Assembly: GCA_947624975.1 (NCBI GenBank)
Contig: CANQMP010000013.1
Coordinates: 1-54,554, forward strand
Length of the DNA: 54,554 bases
DNA from: Candidatus Gastranaerophilales bacterium
GTDB lineage: Bacteria > Cyanobacteriota > Vampirovibrionia > Gastranaerophilales > Gastranaerophilaceae
Reading direction: 5' to 3'
Positions 48,509 to 54,554 of this stretch are shown piece after piece. Every line of letters begins with the position of its first letter. Position 1 is the stretch's first letter. The notes below the pieces were generated by a model. The model did no database searches. It was not told the origin of the DNA and was given only the letters and a program-made list of their open reading frames with translations. A program made the position numbers and the translations under genes.

Positions 48509-48832
48509 ATGAATAAAATCCTTGTTACAAAAAAAATTCAGCCGTATAATCTTCTTGAAACTTTGAAAGAACATTGTCAGATGCGTGATTTGACTTTCAA
48601 CGGCTCAAATAAAATTGAATTAAGAAAAGAGTTTTTGGCGGAACTTTCAAGCGAAAATACGTTCGGGCTATATATGAAAAACGTCAATAAATTCTATATT
48701 TTCAACGGCGAAATAAATTTGGATGAAGTATTGCCGCTTGTTGACGGCGATTATTATGAAGGCGATACGCAAGAAGCTTTTTGGGCTGTGGATATGGGGA
48801 AAGCAGAAGCTTCTTTTTTGTCATTAAAATAA
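48509..48832 (+). CDS. Hypothetical protein, 107 residues
   Basis: No family is recognised. The small acidic protein has alternating strands and helices (ELRKEFLAELSSENTFGLYM, NKFYIFNGEINLDEVLPLVD) and no membrane segment or signal. It is divergent from ugd. There is no Shine-Dalgarno sequence; an extended -10 (TGC-GATAAT at 48497-48502) ends 6 nt before the ATG, again predicting a leaderless mRNA. Confidence 0.7.
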   Translation: MNKILVTKKIQPYNLLETLKEHCQMRDLTFNGSNKIELRKEFLAELSSENTFGLYMKNVNKFYIFNGEINLDEVLPLVDGDYYEGDTQEAFWAVDMGKAEASFLSLK

Positions 48833-48916
48833 TTTGTAAAATTTCTTAACATTCAGGCAATTTTTCCGTTCAAAAATACTTTATATATACATAGAGGAAA
48901 TTAAGGGGAAAATTAA

Positions 48917-49885
48917 ATGTCATTTCTGAATGCAGCATTTAACAGCATAACTGCGGAAAGGGTTTATCCCGCCTTATCGGCGGGCTTAGGCGGACAATCT
49001 GCTGATACATCAGCGGGACGTTCATCTGACACTGTGATAAGATTTCCAAGCTCTAAAACGGAAGTTCCAAAAAGTTCAGTTTCCAATGTCAGCGCAGGTA
49101 CATCTGCAAAACCTTCGACATCAACACAAAATTCTTCTCAACAGACAAAAGTCAAAACTTCAACTCAAAGTTCAAATAAAACGACGACTTGCGCAAGTTC
49201 GGGAAAAACCGAATCTCAGACGGCTGCCGTGCGTGTGTCAGTGAGCGAAAAACCGATAAAACCCGAAATAAAAATAACAACAACTGCTCCGACAACGATT
49301 AAAAACCCGATAAAAACTGAAACCAAAATGACAACAACACGTCGGACAGTGAGTGAAAGTACAATAAAACCCGAATCAAAAACTGCGTCAGGGAAAACAT
49401 ATTTCCCGTATACCGATTATCTCACGAGAAATTTAGGCAGCAATATTGTATCGACCGCAAATAAATATATCGGCTACAATGAATACGATAATTCTTATAA
49501 ACTCTTTACCAACGGAAGAAACGAGGCATGGTGTGCCGATTTCGTTACTTATACGGTAAAAGAAGCTTACGGAAAATCGGGTAAAAAAGTCCCGTTCTGG
49601 TTCGGTTCTCCAAGCGTTCAAACTCTTATGGATAATGCAAAATCAAACGGAGCTTTCTTAAATACCCGACTTTCATCAAATAAATCGAGTTTGATTTGTG
49701 GTAACGTTAAACCCGGTGATATCGTAATCTTTAAAAATAACCGTTCTCACACAGGTATCGTAAAAGAAGTTTATCCGGACGGCTCGTTTAAGACTATCGA
49801 GGGTAACACAAAAGGCAACGATGTTGCGTACAGAACATATAGTGCAAACGAATCTACGCTTTCGGGATTTATTCAATTAGCTTAA
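48917..49885 (+). CDS. CHAP-domain peptidoglycan hydrolase-like protein
   Basis: The 322-residue protein has a long Ser/Thr/Lys-rich low-complexity region (about 25-165, with loose repeats such as TKMTTTRRTVSE) and a C-terminal CHAP amidase/peptidase domain. Catalytic Cys206 sits in NEAWCADFVTYTV and His278 in NNRSHTGIVKEV; KTIEGNT holds the third polar residue. CHAP enzymes cut peptidoglycan crosslinks or stems. No classical signal peptide is visible, so secretion route is unclear. AAGGGG precedes the ATG. Its 3' end overlaps coaE by 17 nt. Confidence 0.88.
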   Translation: MSFLNAAFNSITAERVYPALSAGLGGQSADTSAGRSSDTVIRFPSSKTEVPKSSVSNVSAGTSAKPSTSTQNSSQQTKVKTSTQSSNKTTTCASSGKTESQTAAVRVSVSEKPIKPEIKITTTAPTTIKNPIKTETKMTTTRRTVSESTIKPESKTASGKTYFPYTDYLTRNLGSNIVSTANKYIGYNEYDNSYKLFTNGRNEAWCADFVTYTVKEAYGKSGKKVPFWFGSPSVQTLMDNAKSNGAFLNTRLSSNKSSLICGNVKPGDIVIFKNNRSHTGIVKEVYPDGSFKTIEGNTKGNDVAYRTYSANESTLSGFIQLA

Positions 49886-50435
49886 ACACCTGTTTTTCAA
49901 GTTCTTCAAAGTTGTCGTTGTTGTATATGACGTAATCGCAGAGTTTAACTTTTTCATCCTGCGGAAGCTGGGAATTCATGCGTGCCAATGCGTGTTCTTT
50001 TGTGTAATTGTTCCGTTTAATTAAGCGTTCAAGTCGTATATCGTCGTTTGTGTAAATAAAGATTATTTCATCAAACAAGTTTTCCATTTTCGATTCAAAT
50101 AACAACGGAACAGCGACAAAAACTCTATCTTCATTCTTGTGTCTATCGAAAAAGAGTTCTATTTCCTTTCTGATTTGCGGATGCATAATTGAGGCGATTA
50201 ACTTTCGGGCTTTTTCATCGGAAAATATCAATTTTCCCGTTTTGTAACGTGAAAATTCTCCGTTTTCAAACACATCATAGTTTTTGAAAGCCTCATAAAG
50301 TTCTTTGTTTTTGACGGTCAGAAGTTTTCGGGAAACGTCATCCGTGTCAAGAACTTTAAAGCCTTTATTTTCAAGAATTTTTTGGACGCTTGACTTTCCG
50401 CTTGCTATGTTTCCGCATATTGCTGTCTTTTTCAT
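49869..50435 (-). CDS. coaE: Dephospho-CoA kinase
   Basis: CoaE phosphorylates dephospho-CoA, the last step of coenzyme A synthesis. The 188-residue protein has the P-loop AICGNIASGKSSVQ, VLDTDDVSRKLL, and the lid region RLIKRNNYTKEHALARMNSQ. The start overlaps the pseudouridine synthase stop as ATGA, so the two are translationally coupled. Confidence 0.95.
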   Translation of the reverse strand: MKKTAICGNIASGKSSVQKILENKGFKVLDTDDVSRKLLTVKNKELYEAFKNYDVFENGEFSRYKTGKLIFSDEKARKLIASIMHPQIRKEIELFFDRHKNEDRVFVAVPLLFESKMENLFDEIIFIYTNDDIRLERLIKRNNYTKEHALARMNSQLPQDEKVKLCDYVIYNNDNFEELEKQVFKLIE

Positions 50436-51163
50436 TCCGATTGTATCCTGTTTAAAAAGTTTTTAAGCTCACGAATTTGCAAAGGTTTAATCGGTTTAAA
50501 CTCGCCCCTCTTTAACCCGTCAAGGTTTAAAGTCGCATGTTGAATGCGTTTTAAGGTTTTAACTTCATGACCGATATACTCAAACATACGTCTAATCTGT
50601 CTGTTCATACCCTGATAGAGAGTAATTTCCATTTCCGTATGCTTATTATCCATGCTGAGAACCTGAATATCCGCATAAGCTGTCTTTTGCGGTTCAATTT
50701 CAATTCCGTTTGCGAGTTTTTCAAGTTCCGCTTTTGTAAGTTTGTTATCGACCGTTACGTGGTATATTTTCGGAACTTTAACTGACGGATGGGTTAAGGC
50801 GTTAATCAAATCGCCGTCATTGGTTAATATCAGTAATCCCGTTGAATCTTTATCGAGTCTGCCTACGGGTTTCAGGTGTGAAAAATTTTCGGGAAGCAGG
50901 TCGTAAATAGTTTTTCTGCCCTTTTCATCATCCGAAGTTGTTATATAGCCTGCGGGTTTGTAAAACCTGTAGTATTCGAGTTTTACGGGACGGACAAGTT
51001 TTTTATCAATAAAAACCTTATCTTTCGGCTGAACTATAAATCCGAGTTCCTTGACAACTCTGCCGTTAACGGTTACGACACCCTGTTCGATAAGCTCATC
51101 GGCTTTTCTTCGGGAACAAAGTCCCGATGAGGCTATAAATTTATTCAAACGAGTGCCGGGCAT
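50432..51163 (-). CDS. RsuA/RluB-family rRNA pseudouridine synthase
   Basis: The 243-residue protein has an N-terminal S4 RNA-binding domain (RLNKFIASSGLCSRRKADEL) and the RsuA/RluB/E/F catalytic domain: KPVGRLDKDSTGLLILTNDG with the catalytic Asp, then YHVTVDNKLT and QGMNRQIRRMFEYIGHEV. It isomerises a uridine in rRNA; RluB (23S U2605) is the closest guess. It overlaps the thioesterase gene by 19 nt and coaE by 4 nt. Confidence 0.92.
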   Translation of the reverse strand: MPGTRLNKFIASSGLCSRRKADELIEQGVVTVNGRVVKELGFIVQPKDKVFIDKKLVRPVKLEYYRFYKPAGYITTSDDEKGRKTIYDLLPENFSHLKPVGRLDKDSTGLLILTNDGDLINALTHPSVKVPKIYHVTVDNKLTKAELEKLANGIEIEPQKTAYADIQVLSMDNKHTEMEITLYQGMNRQIRRMFEYIGHEVKTLKRIQHATLNLDGLKRGEFKPIKPLQIRELKNFLNRIQSE

Positions 51164-51567
51164 GCTACCCCTTTTTCAAATTTTCTGAGAAGTTCTTCGG
51201 GCATTTTTCGGTATAATTTTCCTGCATTTGTCACCGCAACGCAGTCAAACGAGGCTTCCGCAAAGACTTTGCCCGTTTCTTTTGATTTAACTGTCTGCCT
51301 GAACGTAACCGACAGGGTATTGAATTTTTCAACCCATGAGTCGATAATAATTCTGTCATCAAGCTTTGCCGAAGCTTTGTAACGGATGTTCATATTGGTT
51401 ACGGGGATGAGTATGTCGGATTTTTTCATTGAAACCAAATCAAGTCCGAGCATATCGCAAAGCTCAACACGTCCTGTTTCAAGCCATCTGAGGTATGCAC
51501 CGTGCCAAACCACTCCGTAAGCGTCCGTATCGGCATAATATACACGTGTTTCGTAGGTATGTTTCAT
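51145..51567 (-). CDS. Acyl-CoA thioesterase, 4HBT/YbgC family
   Basis: The 140-residue hotdog-fold protein has the YbgC-type signature YYADTDAYGVVWHGAYLRWL with catalytic Asp. Family members hydrolyse short acyl-CoA or acyl-ACP thioesters; the true substrate is unknown. A TATAAT on the minus strand ends 9 nt before the ATG and no ribosome binding site is clear, so the leader is at most a few bases. It heads a run with the pseudouridine synthase and coaE. Confidence 0.92.
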   Translation of the reverse strand: MKHTYETRVYYADTDAYGVVWHGAYLRWLETGRVELCDMLGLDLVSMKKSDILIPVTNMNIRYKASAKLDDRIIIDSWVEKFNTLSVTFRQTVKSKETGKVFAEASFDCVAVTNAGKLYRKMPEELLRKFEKGVACPALV

Positions 51568-51602
51568 AGTAAGTTAATTATAACACAAAAAGGAGAAAAA
51601 TA

Positions 51603-51737
51603 ATGAGATATAAATGTAACGTTTGTGAATGGATTTATGATGAGGAGAAAGAGGGTAAAAAGTTTGCGGATTTACCTGAAACTTACACCTGTCCCGTCTG
51701 CGGAGCATCAAAAGATGATTTTAGTGAGGCTGATTAA
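51603..51737 (+). CDS. Rubredoxin
   Basis: The 44-residue protein is a compact rubredoxin. CNVCEWIYD and CPVCGASKDDF supply the four iron ligands (C5, C8, C30, C33). It is shorter than the usual 52-54 residues because of a reduced loop between the knuckles (KEGKKFADLPETYT). Rubredoxins pass single electrons in anaerobes, often to oxygen- or peroxide-reducing enzymes. AAGGAG lies 8 nt before the ATG. It is divergent from the thioesterase gene and overlaps the end of the convergent kinase gene by 17 nt. Confidence 0.93.
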   Translation: MRYKCNVCEWIYDEEKEGKKFADLPETYTCPVCGASKDDFSEAD

Positions 51738-52359
51738 CGGGAATTGTTATCTCAAATTCCGTAAAACCCGCAACCGATTTGTTGAGTTTCAATTCGGCAT
51801 TTTGGGCTTTTAAGTTTTCAAAACAAATATGCAGCCCCAGTCCGCTTCCTGTTTTTTTAGTCGTAAACCCTTTTTCAAAAATGTGGTTTTGGATTTCTGC
51901 GGGAATTTCTTTTCCGTTGTTGGAAATCTTTATCAAAGCCTGATTATTTGAGGTTCCAAGCGACAATTCTATTTTTCCGTTTTTTTCTATGGATTCGGAG
52001 GCGTTTTTAATTATGTTTATTATACAGCCTAAAAATTTATCTTTATCAATTTCTGCGTAAACACTTTCGGCTTTCAGCGTGATTTTTGTGTTCTTTTCTT
52101 CGCAGTAGACCCCTGCCAATTCAACGGCTTGTTCAAGAATTGATTTAATGTCAAACAATTCCGTGTTAAGACCGCCTTCGGATTTTAAATCAATAAGCGA
52201 ATTATTCATAAGCTTTAGGGATTTATTAATACATTTTATTGCATTTTCCAGAGATTTATTTTTTACCCCTTCATTTTCAAGATTTTTTTTAATAACCTGT
52301 GTATAAAGTTCGCAAATGGAAATCTGGTTTTTAATTTCGTGTACTATACAGCGATTCAT
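51721..52359 (-). CDS. Soluble histidine kinase without sensor domain
   Basis: The protein of about 212 residues has a short dimerisation helix with the phospho-acceptor His in CIVHEIKNQIS, then a HATPase domain: N box NIIKNASESIEKN, G1-like ISNNGKEIP, and FEKGFTTKKTGSGLGLHICF. No membrane or sensor domain is present, so it must receive its signal from a partner protein. I prefer ATG 52359 (GAGG 6 nt upstream) to GTG 52371. It lies 64 nt behind the response regulator gene, separated by an 11-bp hairpin. Confidence 0.88.
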   Translation of the reverse strand: MNRCIVHEIKNQISICELYTQVIKKNLENEGVKNKSLENAIKCINKSLKLMNNSLIDLKSEGGLNTELFDIKSILEQAVELAGVYCEEKNTKITLKAESVYAEIDKDKFLGCIINIIKNASESIEKNGKIELSLGTSNNQALIKISNNGKEIPAEIQNHIFEKGFTTKKTGSGLGLHICFENLKAQNAELKLNKSVAGFTEFEITIPVNQPH

Positions 52360-52374
52360 TCCTTGCCTCACGTA

Positions 52375-52404
52375 AAGGTTCAGCCTATTTGAAGGCTGAA
52401 CCTT
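52375..52404. other. Intercistronic hairpin between response regulator and kinase genes
   Basis: AAGGTTCAGCC pairs perfectly with GGCTGAACCTT around an 8-nt loop. On the minus strand, the direction of both genes, only TTTACG follows, so it is a poor terminator for them. On the plus strand six T follow the stem. It may attenuate or process the bicistronic mRNA. Confidence 0.65.
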
Positions 52405-52423
52405 TTTTCAAAATTATTACTTT

Positions 52424-53113
52424 TTATACAGCCAGTCTTTGTTTTTTAAAGCCGTTGTTTATAGCGTAAAGAACTGCCTGTGTTTTCTCGTTAACCTGAA
52501 GTTTTTGGAAAATGTTATTCACATGAGTTTTAACGGTTGTATCCGAGATAAACAGTTTTTTCGCAATATCTTTGTAATTGCTGCCTTGTGTAAGCAATTC
52601 CAAAACTTCTTCTTCTCTTGGCGTGAGGTAAGAAAGCAAATTTTCTTCCGATGAAACTTTTTCTTCTTCCTTGAAAGATTTCTGGAAAAATTCGAAAAAT
52701 CTTGATGTAAGTGCTGTCGGAAGATAAATTTTTCCTGCGGCAACTTCATCCATCGCATAGATTAACTGAGCCGATGCCATAGTTTTAAGAACATAGCCCT
52801 TTGCACCTATTTTCATCGCTCTGAAAATTAAATCCGCATCATCATAAGCACTTAATGCAATGATTTTAATGCCGAGTTCAAGTTTTTCGATTTCCTGAAT
52901 AGCTTGAAGTCCGTCTTTTTCAGGCATATTGATATCCATTAAAATGATATCGGGACGGTATTTTTTTGCGAGGTTAATTCCCATATTCGCACTTGTTGTA
53001 GCACTAACTACATCATAACTGCTTTCAAGCGTGATTAATTCCTTTACCCCTCTTAAATGATCGCTGTTGTCATCAATAAGCAATACTCTTAATTTTCTTT
53101 TAAACTCTCTCAT
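52424..53113 (-). CDS. NarL/FixJ-type response regulator
   Basis: The 229-residue protein has a receiver domain (VLLIDDNSDHLRG, phospho-acceptor Asp in DIILMDINMPEKDG, IALSAYDD, and the Lys in GYVLKTMAS). A LuxR-type HTH follows: LTPREEEVLELLTQGSNYKD with ISDTTVKTHVNNIFQKLQVN. It binds DNA when phosphorylated by a kinase, presumably the downstream one. GGGAGAG precedes the ATG. Targets are not visible. Confidence 0.95.
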   Translation of the reverse strand: MREFKRKLRVLLIDDNSDHLRGVKELITLESSYDVVSATTSANMGINLAKKYRPDIILMDINMPEKDGLQAIQEIEKLELGIKIIALSAYDDADLIFRAMKIGAKGYVLKTMASAQLIYAMDEVAAGKIYLPTALTSRFFEFFQKSFKEEEKVSSEENLLSYLTPREEEVLELLTQGSNYKDIAKKLFISDTTVKTHVNNIFQKLQVNEKTQAVLYAINNGFKKQRLAV

Positions 53114-53340
53114 TTTTTCTCTCCCTTTGTTGTTTCCTTACTCCATTAATACTACAACTTTCAGAGGGGTGTTTTCATCCATGACTTGGTTGATATTGAC
53201 GGGTTGTGAGTTTGAGAATTTGTCCTACATCTTTGGATTGATAATTTGCCTCAACCATGCTTTAGACCATGCTTTTCGTTTTTTCCTGCCGCATGGTTTA
53301 TTTTTTTGAATTTAATATTTTTGTACTAAACTTCTTGTGG

Positions 53341-53346
53341 TATAAT
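53341..53346 (+). promoter_or_regulatory. Extended -10 box before rmuC
   Basis: TGG followed by TATAAT lies 34 nt before the rmuC ATG. The -35 region is T-rich and not distinctive. The remaining 53114-53340 stretch holds no gene that I can support, only two CATGCTTT repeats near 53258 and 53269. Confidence 0.55.
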
Positions 53347-53379
53347 TTAGAAAAATTTAGTAAAAAAGAGGATTAGTCA

Positions 53380-54450
53380 ATGGAAATTTTAATATTTTTA
53401 GTCGGTTTTTTATTCGGCGGATTATGCGTATTCATTTCGTTCAAGCTCATTAACGGTAATAGCACGAAGTCAAGTGAAGTAATGCTTGAGCAGATGAAGC
53501 TTTATTTTGAAAACACGGCTAATAAAATATTTAAAGAGAATTCCGCGGAATTTTCGGAGCAAAGTCGTGAAAAGCTTGATGAATTTTTTAAACGCTTCAA
53601 AGACAGGATAGAAGATTTTGAGAAACGTGCGAAAGAAAATCTCGATGCTGAAAACGAACATTTTTCCAAATTTGATACGAATATAAAAAGTTTTCTTGAA
53701 ACGGGTGTAAGGATTTCCCGTGATGCAAATTCTCTTGTAAACGTTATGAAATCCGATAACAAAACATCAGGAAAATGGGGCGAAATCGTACTTGAAAAAG
53801 TGCTTGAAAATTCTGGTTTAAGAAAAGATGAGGAGTACAAAATTCAACACGGAACTTCAGAAGGCAGACCCGATGCGACTGTTTTCCTGCCTGACGGAAG
53901 ATGTATTTATATTGACAGTAAAACTTCTTTTATGTCATGGGAAGGTTACGTAAATGCCGAGGATGAAGAAGAAAAAGAAATTCACCGCAAACAGTTTATA
54001 GATTCAACAAAGGCACATATTACGGGGCTTTCAAAACGTGATTATTCTGCGGATACTGCATCTCCCGATTATGTTTTAATGTTCATACCGATTGAAAGCT
54101 GCTATTCAATGATGTTTTGTGACGACTGCCTGCTTTGGGATTTTGCATGGAAAAACGGAGTTATGCCCGTGTCCCCGTCAACCATGTTGGCTGCGTTGAA
54201 AATTATTAATTCTTTTTATATTGCAGACAGACAAAACAAAAATATTCAGGAAATGTCAAGGCTTTGTACAAGTGTTCACGATAAATTCGCGGCGTTGCTT
54301 TCCGAGTTGCTGAAAATTCAGGGAAATCTGGACGATTCGCTTAAAAAACTCAACGGAAACGGTAATATTTTATCGCAAATAAAGAAACTTGAAAAATTGG
54401 GTTGTTCTTATACAAAAGAAATTCCCGAATTACCTCAAGTTAACGAATGA
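53380..54450 (+). CDS. rmuC: RmuC-family DNA recombination protein
   Basis: The 356-residue protein has an N-terminal membrane helix (residues 3-24), a coiled-coil region (about 30-110), and the RmuC nuclease-like core: GKWGEIVLEKVLENSGL, then GRPDATVFLPDGRCIYIDSK with the PD-(D/E)xK-type Asp and DSK, and YVLMFIPIESCYSMMF. RmuC limits rearrangements at inverted repeats in E. coli. That is of interest beside the abundant palindromic repeats here, although no functional link is shown. AGAGG lies 9 nt before the ATG. Confidence 0.95.
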   Translation: MEILIFLVGFLFGGLCVFISFKLINGNSTKSSEVMLEQMKLYFENTANKIFKENSAEFSEQSREKLDEFFKRFKDRIEDFEKRAKENLDAENEHFSKFDTNIKSFLETGVRISRDANSLVNVMKSDNKTSGKWGEIVLEKVLENSGLRKDEEYKIQHGTSEGRPDATVFLPDGRCIYIDSKTSFMSWEGYVNAEDEEEKEIHRKQFIDSTKAHITGLSKRDYSADTASPDYVLMFIPIESCYSMMFCDDCLLWDFAWKNGVMPVSPSTMLAALKIINSFYIADRQNKNIQEMSRLCTSVHDKFAALLSELLKIQGNLDDSLKKLNGNGNILSQIKKLEKLGCSYTKEIPELPQVNE

Positions 54451-54495
54451 AATCGACCCCTTGCAAAAAATTAAGGGTTGGTTTACAATTTACTC

Positions 54496-54554
54496 ATGGC
54501 AAATATCTGTATGAAAAAGGTTAAAACACTGATATTACCGCTTTACACCCTCAT
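54496..54554 (+). CDS. Start of a gene cut by the window end
   Basis: A frame starts at ATG 54496 (MANICMKKVKTLILPLYT) and stays open to the window edge. A basic stretch then a hydrophobic one could be the start of a signal peptide or membrane segment. There is no clear ribosome binding site. The fragment is too short to identify. Confidence 0.35.
   Translation, partial: MANICMKKVKTLILPLYTL

Overview
The window is about 54.5 kb of low-GC bacterial chromosome with tightly packed, mostly housekeeping genes. I infer a gut-type, non-photosynthetic relative of Cyanobacteria (Gastranaerophilales/Vampirovibrionia). The reasons are the lineage-typical type IV pilin N-terminus (YAFTLAEVLITLAVIG), PilT, LptB/LptF (so an outer membrane), anaerobe-type redox proteins (FixC/FixX, rubredoxin), and short GC-rich intergenic repeats scattered in an AT-rich background. 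No 16S rRNA or other decisive marker is present, so this placement is an inference.

Layout. 1-640: repeat-rich gap. 648-2392: two sugar ABC permeases without ATPase or binding protein. 2479-9081: ychF, a 1,367-residue GH13-like protein, ahcY. 9082-11116: two repeat clusters around a pilin-like gene with a 12-G tract in its leader. 11117-14424: nadK, ftsZ, and a parvulin lipoprotein. 14440-21928 (minus strand): a vWA protein, a polytopic membrane protein, two TonB-C-like proteins plus a 44-residue relative, then mfd. 22022-29586: two unrecognised proteins, plsY, pilT, recF, an NAGPA-like protein, lptF, lptB. 29733-31350: possible transposase remnant, XRE regulator, DUF1792 glycosyltransferase. 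31487-37108 (minus strand): speB, ligA, a membrane protein, a SIMPL protein, trpS, and a TPR gene broken by two single-base shifts. 37179-37881: HEPN/MNT toxin-antitoxin pair. 38498-42867: mosaic GT8/FkbM cassettes with poly-C leaders. 42917-54450: fixCX, rsmD, prs, mscL, ugd, a CHAP protein, coaE, an RsuA-type pseudouridine synthase, a thioesterase, rubredoxin, an orphan histidine kinase and response regulator, rmuC.

Two loci stand out. The first is the 38.5-42.9 kb island. Three genes start with the same leader carrying 12-14 consecutive C, so slipped-strand mispairing would switch them. Reading from the ATG that has a ribosome binding site, one is ON and two are OFF in this sequence. They share modules: GT8 alone, GT8 plus FkbM, FkbM alone. 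The pilin-like gene at 9.6 kb carries a comparable tract, and the DUF1792 transferase and ugd suggest the output is variable surface carbohydrate. The second is the vWA / membrane / TonB-C-like operon upstream of mfd, which I cannot match to a described system.

Two genome-style signals recur. At seven genes a -10-like hexamer ends only 6-7 nt before the start codon with no Shine-Dalgarno sequence, which predicts leaderless transcripts. At six convergent pairs the 3' ends overlap by 4-21 nt.
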